19,818 nt of DNA from an uncultured Clostridium sp. GTDB lineage: Bacteria; Bacillota; Clostridia; Lachnospirales; Lachnospiraceae. The notes below the pieces were generated by a model, which was not told where the DNA came from, searched no databases, and was given only the letters and a program-made list of their open reading frames with translations. Location: the NCBI GenBank assembly GCA_938036545.1, contig CALHQJ010000131.1, positions 1-19,818 on the forward strand, read 5' to 3'. Numbering within the stretch: the first letter of the stretch is position 1; every line of letters starts with the position of its first letter. The position numbers were made by a program, and so were the translations under genes. Below, piece by piece: positions 1-7,761 of the stretch.

Positions 1-704
1 GACTCTACTCCGATTCCAAAAACCTTAGATTCTACACAAGGCTTTACCAGATTTTTATCATAAGGCTCTGATAAAATCTGTTCAATGGAATCTTTATAAC
101 GCATTCTTGGGGTCATACGGTCTGCCGGGATGTCTTTTAATCCATCTCCAGTCCAGATATTCATAACGCAGGGAATCCCTGTTTCCTCTGCAAAATACTG
201 GGAAATCCGAATACATGCCTTTCCATGGTTAATCCAGAACTTTCTGGTTTCTTCATCCGGACTGGTCAGCGTCAGTCCGTTCTTTACCTTTTCATGTGAG
301 AAAAAGGTAGGGTTGAAATCAATACCCATATTATGCTTCTTTGCAAACTCTACCCATTTTGCAAAATGTTTCGGTTCCAGCTTATCCCGATCTGCTTTTT
401 CTCCATCTTCAAAAATAGCATAGCTGGCATGAATATTTAATTTCTTCTTGCCTGGCATCAAGCTGATGGCTTTTTCCATATCTGCCATCAATTCTTCCGG
501 AGTTCTGGCCTTTCCAGGATAATTTCCTGTAGTCTGGATTCCTCCGGTCAAAGGACCGTCCTGATCAAATCCCTTTACATCATCTCCCTGCCAGCAGTGA
601 AGGGAAACCGGAATGGATTTTGCCTTTTCAATGGCTGCATCTGTGTCCACGCCAATGGACTTGTAAAGTTCTCTTGCTGATTCGTAACGCTCTTGTCTGT
701 TCAT
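1..704 (-). CDS. rhaA: L-rhamnose isomerase, C-terminus cut by window edge
   Basis: Converts L-rhamnose to L-rhamnulose in the cytoplasm, the first step of rhamnose catabolism. The frame is open from an ATG at 704 to the window edge, giving about 234 residues of a family usually a little over 400 long; the metal-binding C-terminal part lies outside. The N-terminal stretch SLHCWQGDDVKGF (about residues 34-46), followed by GGIQTTGNYPGKARTPEE, is typical of RhaA. An AAAGGAG ribosome site precedes the start. The gene begins 17 nt after the rhaB stop and is surely cotranscribed with it. Identification rests on motif recognition and on the rhaB neighbour. Confidence 0.95.
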   Translation of the reverse strand, partial: MNRQERYESARELYKSIGVDTDAAIEKAKSIPVSLHCWQGDDVKGFDQDGPLTGGIQTTGNYPGKARTPEELMADMEKAISLMPGKKKLNIHASYAIFEDGEKADRDKLEPKHFAKWVEFAKKHNMGIDFNPTFFSHEKVKNGLTLTSPDEETRKFWINHGKACIRISQYFAEETGIPCVMNIWTGDGLKDIPADRMTPRMRYKDSIEQILSEPYDKNLVKPCVESKVFGIGVE

Positions 705-721
705 TCTTCTTCTCCTTTATC

Positions 722-2116
722 TTAAAACTCCTGAATTTCAAAAGACTGCTTCACACAGGCTCTCGCTTCCCAAAGTCCTTTAAACTCTCCATTTTTTATC
801 ATCTGGGCCATCAGGTTTCCAATGGCTGTTGCTTCTCCTGGTCCTGCAAGCACCCGACGTCCGGATTTTTCAGCTGTCAGTTTATTCAGATACTCTGCAT
901 TGGAACCGCCCCCTACAATGTGAATGGTATCATACCGTTTTCCTGTCAGGCCTTCGATCTCTTCCAGGGTCTGGCTGTAACTGTCTGCCAGGCTTTCATA
1001 AATTACAGCTGCAATCTCTCCTGGCGTTTGAGGAACTGGCTGTCCGGAATGAGCGCAGACATCCTGAATTGCCGTAATCATATGTTTTGGAGCTAAAAAA
1101 GCCGAATCGTTTACATCTACCCGTGAAGGAAATCCTGACTCTTCTGCCATCTGGCACAACTGAGCAAAGGAATACTGATCGTCCAATTCGTGGCGCACAC
1201 TCTGAATCATCCACAATCCCATAATATTTTTCAGATACCGATAGCGGTAATTATAACCGCCCTCATTGGTAAAATTCTTATTCCGGCTTTCCTCACTGCA
1301 GATTGCCTGACTGTTTTCCGTTCCCATTAAAGACCAGGTTCCGGAACTGATATACAGACAGTTTTCTTCCTGGCAAGGCACTGCCATCACTGCAGAACCC
1401 GTATCATGGGTAGCCGGAAGCACAACCTGGCAGGAAAATCCTACTTCTTCTGCAATTTCTTTTGTAAATGTTCCCACTGTCGTTCCAGGCTGGCTTAATG
1501 GCAGAAACATCTTTTTATCATACCCCAGTGTTTCCATCAGTTTCCAGTCCCAGTCATTGGTTTTTGCATGAACCAATTGGGTAGAGGTTGCGTTGGTGTA
1601 CTCAGACTTCTTTTCTCCTGTTAATAAGAAATGGAAGTAGTCTGGAAGCATTAAAAAGGTTTTGGCTTTTTCCAAATGCTCCGGATTCTGCTCCTTTACT
1701 GCCATCAGCTGATAAATGGTATTAAAGATCTGTTTCTGAATCCCTGTCCGGCTGTAAAGCTCTGATTCTGAAATCTTCTCGTAAACCTTCTGATCCATCC
1801 CCTGGGTCCGCTGATCCCGATACCCATAGGTTTTTCCTAAAATCTGATCCTTCTCATCTAACAGCACATAATCCACTGCCCAGGTGTCAATTCCCATGGA
1901 AACCGGAATCTTTCCAAGCTTCTTACATTCTTTGATTCCTGTCTTGATTTCTGTAAACAGCCTGTCTACATCCCAACACAGGCTACCGCCTTTATTTTCC
2001 ATTCCGTTTTGAAAGCGGTATACCTCTTCCAAAATCATCCGTCCGTCTTCTATGTGTCCTAAAATGTGGCGTCCGCTGGATGCGCCTATATCTACGGCTA
2101 AATAATAATTCTTCAT
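722..2116 (-). CDS. rhaB: Rhamnulokinase
   Basis: Phosphorylates L-rhamnulose to L-rhamnulose-1-phosphate with ATP. The 464-residue protein has the FGGY sugar-kinase fold. The N-terminal phosphate-binding loop DIGASSGR is at about residues 9-16. The likely catalytic base is Asp238 in ATHDTGS. GTWSLMG follows at 259-265, and the C-terminal nucleotide loop VGGGSNAEYLNKLTA starts at about 401. Length is close to that of other RhaB proteins. The start is set by a GAGGAGG ribosome site 7-8 nt upstream. It is the first gene of the rhaB-rhaA operon and is read away from the AraC regulator. No rhaD aldolase is visible, but it may lie beyond the left edge. Confidence 0.95.
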   Translation of the reverse strand: MKNYYLAVDIGASSGRHILGHIEDGRMILEEVYRFQNGMENKGGSLCWDVDRLFTEIKTGIKECKKLGKIPVSMGIDTWAVDYVLLDEKDQILGKTYGYRDQRTQGMDQKVYEKISESELYSRTGIQKQIFNTIYQLMAVKEQNPEHLEKAKTFLMLPDYFHFLLTGEKKSEYTNATSTQLVHAKTNDWDWKLMETLGYDKKMFLPLSQPGTTVGTFTKEIAEEVGFSCQVVLPATHDTGSAVMAVPCQEENCLYISSGTWSLMGTENSQAICSEESRNKNFTNEGGYNYRYRYLKNIMGLWMIQSVRHELDDQYSFAQLCQMAEESGFPSRVDVNDSAFLAPKHMITAIQDVCAHSGQPVPQTPGEIAAVIYESLADSYSQTLEEIEGLTGKRYDTIHIVGGGSNAEYLNKLTAEKSGRRVLAGPGEATAIGNLMAQMIKNGEFKGLWEARACVKQSFEIQEF

Positions 2117-2139
2117 CCTATGCCCCTCCTCTTACTTTT

Positions 2140-2197
2140 ATTCTATCTAAAAAAACAGCAGAAAAAAAGGACACTTTTTGTCAAAAAAACTGTCCTT
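2140..2197 (-). promoter_or_regulatory. Candidate rhaB promoter region with inverted-repeat operator
   Basis: A 13-bp imperfect inverted repeat, AAGGACACTTTTT at 2167-2179 against AAAAACTGTCCTT at 2185-2197, has 12 of 13 positions paired. A possible minus-strand -10 hexamer, TAGAAT, lies at 2145-2140, with no convincing -35. If that -10 is used, the repeat covers roughly -34 to -64, where an AraC-type activator usually binds. The repeat is seen directly; its role as the site for the divergent regulator is inference. The long T tracts could instead make it just an AT-rich promoter upstream element. Confidence 0.4.
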
Positions 2198-2199
2198 AT

Positions 2200-2227
2200 T
2201 TGCAAATACAGATTTATATGATAAGAT
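2200..2227 (+). promoter_or_regulatory. Candidate promoter of the AraC-type regulator
   Basis: TTGCAA at 2200-2205 and TAAGAT at 2222-2227 are separated by 16 nt and fit a sigma-A promoter moderately well. Transcription would begin near 2234, almost at the first base of the cloverleaf element at 2233. The whole element would then be part of the 5' leader of the regulator mRNA. Confidence 0.35.
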
Positions 2228-2232
2228 AAATG

Positions 2233-2383
2233 TAACTATTCAGGACGGCGGGAAATCTGGCGTAAAAAGCTGTGTCAAGCTGGCTTGTAAACAGCTTTTT
2301 ACACCAGATTTCACATCGGAGGAATCTCCGATGCTTCTTGTGCGGCAAAGCCGGACAAGAAGATGCCCCGTCCTGAACAGTTA
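2233..2383 (+). repeat. Cloverleaf palindromic element, copy 1 (151 bp)
   Basis: The outer arms TAACTATTCAGGACGG (2233-2248) and CCGTCCTGAACAGTTA (2368-2383) pair at 15 of 16 positions. They enclose three hairpins. The first is long, with 21-nt arms at 2252-2272 and 2292-2312 (20 of 21 paired). The second is short, ATCGGAG/CTCCGAT at 2315-2332. The third has 13-nt arms at 2334-2346 and 2350-2362 (CTTCTTGT on one side, ACAAGAAG on the other). A direct repeat, TAAGATAAAT, occurs at 2222-2231 and 2382-2391, overlapping the element end by two bases and resembling a target-site duplication. No protein-coding frame of credible length lies inside. The element ends 44 nt before the start codon of the AraC-type regulator. 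It is related to the element at 14765-14917. Confidence 0.85.
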
Positions 2384-2427
2384 AGATAAATAACAACACA
2401 TCCTTTTTTTCGAAACAGGAGGTTTTT

Positions 2428-3384
2428 ATGAACCCGCAGCTTTTAGAACAGTTAAGCCAGATTACTCAGGAAGAACAGCGGATTTTAGACGGATTTTCCA
2501 TTGACCCTTCTATTTACTCAGACAGTCCCTCTTTTGTCATTGACAGCCGGAAAATGCTGCAGGACGGAAAACTGATTCAGGTCCGTCCACACACCCGTTT
2601 TGTCCATTTTCCCAGGCACACCCACAATTATGTGGAAATGATCTACATGTGTTCCGGCCAGACCACCCACATCATTAACGGGACTTCCCTGACCTTACAT
2701 GCAGGAGAACTTCTCTTATTAAACCAGCATGCTTCCCAGGAAATCCTGCCGGCTGGCAAAGATGATATTGCAGTCAATTTTATTATCCTGCCGGAATTTT
2801 TCGATCAAACCCTGTCCATGCTTGGCTCGGAGCCAGGCCTTTTACGGGATTTTGTGGTTGGATGCCTTCAGTCTCTGGACTCTCCTGTTCCATTTCTCCA
2901 TTTTAAGGTAGCCGGTGTCCTTCCTGTTCAAAATCTGATTGAAAATCTGGCATGGACCATTACAAACGGCATCCAGAATAAACGGCTGATGAATCAGGTG
3001 ACAATGGGGCTTCTCTTTCTTCAGCTTTTAAACCATATGGATAAGCTGGAAACGGGAACCCATTCCTACGAACAGGAAATGCTGATGAATGTATTTCAAT
3101 ATATTGAAGAGCACTATAAGGACGGAAGCCTTACTGCTCTGGCCAACCAATTAAACTGTGAGTTTACCTGGCTTTCTAAAACCGTAAAAAATCTGACCGG
3201 ATCTACTTATACCCAGCTTGTGCAGAAAAAGCGGCTGAACCAGGCTTGCTTTCTCCTGCGTTCAACCGCTTTATCTGTATTAGATATTAGTATGGCAGTG
3301 GGGTACGACAATTTCAGTTATTTCCACCGCATTTTTAAACAGGAAACCGGAATGTCTCCCAGGACTTACCGGTTCAATGCCTGA
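2428..3384 (+). CDS. AraC-family transcriptional regulator, probably of rhamnose genes
   Basis: A 318-residue one-component regulator. The N-terminal half has a cupin-like sugar-binding domain around residues 50-130, including FPRHTHNYVEMIYM at about 61-74. The C-terminal hundred residues (about 220-316) form the double helix-turn-helix AraC domain, with LTALANQLNCEFTWLSKTVK and, near the end, SVLDISMAVGYDNFSYFHRIFKQETGMSPRTYR (shown in part as ISMAVGYDNFSYFHRIFKQ). The ATG follows an ACAGGAGG ribosome site. Divergence from rhaB suggests it controls the rhamnose operon, as RhaS/RhaR do, but the effector is inferred from position only. Its 3' end overlaps the convergent hem fusion gene by 19 nt. 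Confidence 0.85.
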   Translation: MNPQLLEQLSQITQEEQRILDGFSIDPSIYSDSPSFVIDSRKMLQDGKLIQVRPHTRFVHFPRHTHNYVEMIYMCSGQTTHIINGTSLTLHAGELLLLNQHASQEILPAGKDDIAVNFIILPEFFDQTLSMLGSEPGLLRDFVVGCLQSLDSPVPFLHFKVAGVLPVQNLIENLAWTITNGIQNKRLMNQVTMGLLFLQLLNHMDKLETGTHSYEQEMLMNVFQYIEEHYKDGSLTALANQLNCEFTWLSKTVKNLTGSTYTQLVQKKRLNQACFLLRSTALSVLDISMAVGYDNFSYFHRIFKQETGMSPRTYRFNA

Positions 3385-5816
3385 TGGTCTGCCAGAATAC
3401 ACTTTGCCATGCCTGGAATGGAAAACTCCCTGGCTGTTAAATCAGCCGGACATCCAGCCTCTTTTAAGGCTTTTGCAGTGGCATCCCCAATAGATACTAG
3501 GGTAATTTCTTTTAACACGCCTCTGTCCTCTTCCGGCAGATTTGCTAAGAAACATTCTACTCCGGAAGCGCTTGCAAAAGTCAGGTAATCCAAAGTTTTC
3601 AAAGTCTCTGCCAAAGCAGTTCCTTCCAGCCCCAATCCGGTTACATCATACAGCGGAACATCATCATAAGAAATGCCGGACTGTTCCAAAATCTTTGTCA
3701 AATCCTCCGAACCACGGACGGCTCTTGGAATCAGCAGATGATCCTCTGGCTTCAGCTGTTCTGTCAGTCCATGTGCCAAATCCTCTGTACAGTACCGTTT
3801 TGGAATGTAATCTGCCCTTAAACCGTGAACCCGCAGTTCCCGGTCTGTTCCTTTGCCAACGGCTGCCAGTTTTACATGACCTAAACTTCTGTAATCTCTT
3901 CCGCTGTCTAACAAAGCCTTCAGGAAAATCCGGACTCCATTGGCACTAGTAAATGCAATCCATGTGTAATCTTCTAAGTTTTTCAGGCATTCCTGGACCG
4001 GAAGGCTGTCAGCATGGGAAATCACATCCATAACTGCAATTTTTTCTACCTCAGCTCCCTGTTCTTTTAACAGCGCTTCCAATTTGCCAGTAAAAGCAGG
4101 GGTGCCGGTAATTCCTGTTTTTACGCCAGACAACGGGCGTTTTAATGTGCTTTCCATATGAAGTCCGGTCACTTCTCCCACTACGATAATGGCGGGAGAA
4201 CCAATCTGAGCCTGTCGGCATGCTTCACCAATGTTTTCTAATGTTCCTCTCACCACTTTTTGTTCTGGAAGAGTTCCGTTTTGAATGACTGCCGCCAGAG
4301 TATCCTTAGAACGCCCCTGTTCCATCAGGCTCTGGCAGATTTGCTCCAGATGACTGAGCCCCATCAGAAATACCAGTGTTCCGGACAAACTGCCAAATTC
4401 CTTTAAATCCTCCGGTACGCCGTTTTCTCTGGTATGTCCCGTCATAACGTGGAAACTTCGGCTCATTCCTCTGTGAGTAATGGGGATTCCGGCAGAAGCC
4501 AAAGCTGCAATGGCTGACGTCACTCCAGAAACTACCTCATAAGGAATTCCTTCTTTTTGAAGTTCTAAAATCTCTTCTCCACCCCTGCCAAACACAAATG
4601 GATCTCCGCCTTTTAACCGTACCACTCTCCGGCCTTTTTTTGCCTGTTCCACTAAAATCTGGTTAATCTCTTCCTGCTTCATTGAGTGATGTCCAGCTCG
4701 TTTTCCCACATAAATCATTTCACAATCAGCAGGAACTTCTCTTAACAACTGATCCGATGCCAGAGAATCATAAACCACAGTCTGACAGGTTCTAAGGGCT
4801 TCCATTCCTTTTACCGTAATCAGCCCCGCATCTCCAGGGCCTGCGCCTACCAGGGTCACTGTTCCAGCGGTTCCTTTTAATAAAGACGCAATGTTTTCTG
4901 CCCCTTTTTCCCAGTCTTTCCGACTGCCTTCCCAGCAGGCTGTCACTGTTTTTCCGCTTTCTCCCTGATAAATTCCCCGAATCTTCAGGTTTTCTCCTTC
5001 TACCACGCTACACACTCCAATTGGCTCGTGGCAGCCTGCATGTAGAAGATGGAGAATCTTCCGCTCAGTATGAAAGGACAACAAAGCGTCTGGATCACAA
5101 ATCTTCTCTGCCGCCTGATTTACAGGGTCCCCCTGCCTGCCTTCTACAGCCAAAATTCCCTGGCAGCCTGCTGGAATCATTTCTTCCCAGTCCAGATAGG
5201 TAAAGCGAAGATTTTGCTCCGGAATCTCTACGATTTTCTCCTGGCTGTCTTCATTCAAAATGTTTAACCGTTTTAAACCTGCCGCTGCTAAAATCACAGC
5301 GTCATAAGTCCCTTCTAACAGCTTATTTAAGCGGGTCTGAACATTTCCCCGCAGATTTTCACAAACTGCCTCGGCTCCCCACAGCTTCACAGCTAAGGGT
5401 TCTATCTGAATTTTACGGCGCAGGCTGGAAGTTCCTACTACAATCCGCTCCCCCTCTGCGGCCTTTTTTTCCAGTGCGCCGTCCATTCTGGTTACGACTA
5501 CATCCCGAATATCGGCCCGCTTCGGCACTCCCACAATTTCCAAACCTTCTGCCAGTTCCATCGGCAGATCCTTGGCACTGTGAACTGCAAAATCAATCTC
5601 TCCTTTTTGGAGAGCTTCTTCAAACTCTGATACAAAGACTCCTTTGCCGCCAAACTCCAGCAGCGGCTTATCCAATATCCGATCTCCTGTGGTCTGCTTC
5701 AATATCAGTTCTGCCTCCAAACCCGGAGTCTGTTCCTTCATCATATCAGCAGCCAGACCGGTCTGTTTTACTGCCAGTTCGCTTTTTCTGGTTCCAATCC
5801 GAACCGTCTGTTTCAT
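3366..5816 (-). CDS. Trifunctional HemC-CobA-HemD fusion
   Basis: One 816-residue frame joins three successive tetrapyrrole enzymes. Residues 1 to about 315 are porphobilinogen deaminase (HemC): HSAKDLP with catalytic Asp83, GTSSLRR, and the dipyrromethane cofactor Cys262 in HAGCHEPIG. Residues about 316-557 are uroporphyrinogen-III C-methyltransferase (CobA/SUMT): VGAGPGDAGLIT at 322-333, LKGGDPFVFGRGGEE at 401-415 and GIPITHRG. Residues about 558-816 are uroporphyrinogen-III synthase (HemD), with FTSANGVRIF and a closing SIGDATAKAL segment. Together they would take porphobilinogen to precorrin-2. CobA-HemD fusions are known in Bacillota; addition of HemC makes this one larger. The start overlaps the previous stop as ATGA, indicating translational coupling. 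The 3' end overlaps the convergent AraC-type gene. Confidence 0.93.
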   Translation of the reverse strand: MKQTVRIGTRKSELAVKQTGLAADMMKEQTPGLEAELILKQTTGDRILDKPLLEFGGKGVFVSEFEEALQKGEIDFAVHSAKDLPMELAEGLEIVGVPKRADIRDVVVTRMDGALEKKAAEGERIVVGTSSLRRKIQIEPLAVKLWGAEAVCENLRGNVQTRLNKLLEGTYDAVILAAAGLKRLNILNEDSQEKIVEIPEQNLRFTYLDWEEMIPAGCQGILAVEGRQGDPVNQAAEKICDPDALLSFHTERKILHLLHAGCHEPIGVCSVVEGENLKIRGIYQGESGKTVTACWEGSRKDWEKGAENIASLLKGTAGTVTLVGAGPGDAGLITVKGMEALRTCQTVVYDSLASDQLLREVPADCEMIYVGKRAGHHSMKQEEINQILVEQAKKGRRVVRLKGGDPFVFGRGGEEILELQKEGIPYEVVSGVTSAIAALASAGIPITHRGMSRSFHVMTGHTRENGVPEDLKEFGSLSGTLVFLMGLSHLEQICQSLMEQGRSKDTLAAVIQNGTLPEQKVVRGTLENIGEACRQAQIGSPAIIVVGEVTGLHMESTLKRPLSGVKTGITGTPAFTGKLEALLKEQGAEVEKIAVMDVISHADSLPVQECLKNLEDYTWIAFTSANGVRIFLKALLDSGRDYRSLGHVKLAAVGKGTDRELRVHGLRADYIPKRYCTEDLAHGLTEQLKPEDHLLIPRAVRGSEDLTKILEQSGISYDDVPLYDVTGLGLEGTALAETLKTLDYLTFASASGVECFLANLPEEDRGVLKEITLVSIGDATAKALKEAGCPADLTAREFSIPGMAKCILADHQALNR

Positions 5817-6472
5817 TCTGATACCTCCCCTTTCTGCTTCTGGGCCGTTTCTTCCAGCACCTGGTCAATCAGTTCTTCCACCATCTCATCATTCAGGTTG
5901 CATCCCTGGTCTCTTCCCATATCTGCCATACGTTTAAAAATCACGCTGCGCTGATTTACATCCTCAACCCGTTTTTTCACAAAATCCCGATACTCTCCCA
6001 GCTGTTTCACCAAAAGGCCGTAGCCATCGGGAATGACCTCACGGATCTGTTTTTTCAAATACTGGGTAACAGCAGGACTCTTGCCGCCTGAGGAAATTCC
6101 TATGACAATATCTCCATCCCGAACAATCGAGGGAAAAATGAAGCTGCACTCTTCTTTTACGTCCACTACATTGACCGGAATCCGTTCTTTTTTACAAGTC
6201 AGGGAAATCTGCTGATTGAGCACTTGGTCATCTGTAGCCGCTACTACAAAATCTCTTCCTGCTAAATCCTCCATGGAAAATGCCCGCTCTTCTAATCTTA
6301 TGGCAGATGTTTCTGCCAGCTCTCTCAACTCCGGCGCAAATTCAGGAGCTATTACTGAAATATCCGGATCATAGGGAAGCAGAACCTCCACTTTTCTTAA
6401 GGCCACAATCCCTCCCCCTACAATAAGACAATTTTGCTTTTCTATATCCACAAAAAACGGAAAATATGCCAT
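5813..6472 (-). CDS. Precorrin-2 dehydrogenase (possible sirohydrochlorin ferrochelatase)
   Basis: Oxidises precorrin-2 to sirohydrochlorin with NAD; Met8/CysG-type members also insert iron to give siroheme. The 219-residue protein opens with the Rossmann segment CLIVGGGIVALRKVEVLL (about residues 15-32). It has VAATDDQVLNQQIS, then VNVVDVKEECSFIFPSIV with the conserved Asp used by CysG/Met8, then GISSGGKSPAV, all in the usual order. Length matches the stand-alone family. It lies 3 nt after the hemA stop and overlaps the HemC fusion by 4 nt. Whether this protein alone performs the chelation cannot be judged from sequence; no separate CbiK/SirB-type chelatase is seen here. Confidence 0.9.
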   Translation of the reverse strand: MAYFPFFVDIEKQNCLIVGGGIVALRKVEVLLPYDPDISVIAPEFAPELRELAETSAIRLEERAFSMEDLAGRDFVVAATDDQVLNQQISLTCKKERIPVNVVDVKEECSFIFPSIVRDGDIVIGISSGGKSPAVTQYLKKQIREVIPDGYGLLVKQLGEYRDFVKKRVEDVNQRSVIFKRMADMGRDQGCNLNDEMVEELIDQVLEETAQKQKGEVSE

Positions 6473-6475
6473 ATG

Positions 6476-7642
6476 TTATTCCTCTATCCATTCTCCAATG
6501 TGATCCATCACATTGAGAATTACTTTTAATTCTTCACTGCTTACATGATCCCGAATCCGATACAAAATCGTATCCAGGGAATGTGTCTGGAAGATTTCTT
6601 TCCACTGTCCCATCTTTTGAAAACAGGGATGAAACAGCAGTTCTCTCTGGCATTCATCCAATTCCACATTCATGATCTCTCTGGCAGCGTCTAATTCCTT
6701 TAGTTTCATCTGATTATTGTTTTTGGAAAGTTTATCAAAAAAGTCAATATCATACAGGGTTACTCCTTCTATCTCTCCAACCATTGGATCTATGTCAATG
6801 GGCACGGCTACGTCAATAAATAGCCGCTTTTTATTGGTTTTTAACACCTTTTCCAGTTTTTCTCCTACTACCGTGTAATGGGGGCTGGAAGTGGCGCTGA
6901 TTACAATATCCGCATCTTCCATATATTGATACCGATCTGTATAATCTACCAGATGGATATGGCTGCTCTTCCACTGAAAAGTCAAATCTGATTTATGGCT
7001 GCGAACTGTTCCGTAAACCTCTATGCCCGATTTACTTAAAATATTCTTTGCTATGGTGCTTCCGATTTTTCCTGTAACACCCATAATTAAAACCTTTTTT
7101 TCCTGAGACTCCTGCTCTTCTTTTTTAAAATGAAATACCTCATTGGCTACTAAAGTAGCTACCGATATGGGAGTTCGGGAAAGGTTGGTGTCTGTTTTGG
7201 TCTTTTTGGCACAGGTAATGGCCTTCTGAAAAATCACATTGATCTCATAATTGGCCGCTTTTTCCTCCAAAGTCATCTGATATGCGTCCTTTACCTGTCC
7301 TAAAATTTCGTCTTCTCCCAAAACCATGGAATCAAACCCGCAGCACACCTTATACACATGAGCTACTGTCTGTTCCTCACTATATATATTTAAATACTGC
7401 AAAAGCTCTTCTAAACGGATCTGCTTCAGATCTGCCACTGCATTTTGAAGAATGGAAATCGCTTTTTTGCTGCCGGATACGTAAAATTCACTGCGGTTAC
7501 AAGTACACAGCACTACAGCGCCGTCAATTTCCGGACTGGCTAATAGTCTCTTTAGCAGTTCTTTTTTCTCTTCCATTGAAAATGCAAATTTTTCCCTGAC
7601 TGATACAGGGGCTTTTTTATGGCTTACGCTGATACAGTACAT
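6476..7642 (-). CDS. hemA: Glutamyl-tRNA reductase
   Basis: Reduces glutamyl-tRNA to glutamate-1-semialdehyde, the first committed step of C5 tetrapyrrole synthesis. Of 388 residues, SVSHKKAPVSVREKFAF lies near the N-terminus and the catalytic Cys48 in LCTCNRSEFYV. VLGEDEILGQVKDAY is the conserved substrate-site segment. The nucleotide-binding loop reads MGVTGKIGSTIAKNI instead of the more usual GAGxMG pattern. The protein is slightly shorter than many HemA proteins of about 420 residues. A GGAGA ribosome site precedes the ATG. It heads a compact operon with precorrin-2 dehydrogenase and the HemC-CobA-HemD fusion, which suggests siroheme as the product. No hemL or hemB is in the window. Confidence 0.93.
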   Translation of the reverse strand: MYCISVSHKKAPVSVREKFAFSMEEKKELLKRLLASPEIDGAVVLCTCNRSEFYVSGSKKAISILQNAVADLKQIRLEELLQYLNIYSEEQTVAHVYKVCCGFDSMVLGEDEILGQVKDAYQMTLEEKAANYEINVIFQKAITCAKKTKTDTNLSRTPISVATLVANEVFHFKKEEQESQEKKVLIMGVTGKIGSTIAKNILSKSGIEVYGTVRSHKSDLTFQWKSSHIHLVDYTDRYQYMEDADIVISATSSPHYTVVGEKLEKVLKTNKKRLFIDVAVPIDIDPMVGEIEGVTLYDIDFFDKLSKNNNQMKLKELDAAREIMNVELDECQRELLFHPCFQKMGQWKEIFQTHSLDTILYRIRDHVSSEELKVILNVMDHIGEWIEE

Positions 7643-7677
7643 GTTTTCGTCTCCAATCTAATCCTATGCTTACAGAT

Positions 7678-7715
7678 AAAAAGGGGCGCCGCAGAATTCT
7701 ACAGCAACCCCTTTT
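7678..7715 (-). terminator. Rho-independent terminator after asrC
   Basis: Read on the minus strand, AAAAGGGG is followed by an inner palindrome centred on GAATTC, then CCCC and TTTTT. Allowing G-U pairs and one bulge, the stem is about 12 bp. It lies 46 nt past the asrC stop and before hemA, so asrABC and the hem operon are probably separate transcription units with some read-through possible. Confidence 0.8.
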
Positions 7716-7761
7716 ATGTTAAAGAATGTTATTTCTTAAATCAGTCCCCTGTTGATACTGT

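Noticed and set aside
620..1096. 158-codon plus-strand open frame opposite rhaB
   Set aside because: It lies opposite the rhaA and rhaB coding regions, which have clear family motifs. It shows no recognisable motif and has no good ribosome site.
2233..2383. Known riboswitch or T-box before the AraC-type gene
   Set aside because: No specifier loop, T-box sequence or other riboswitch core is recognisable, and the flanking direct repeats and second copy fit a repeat family better.
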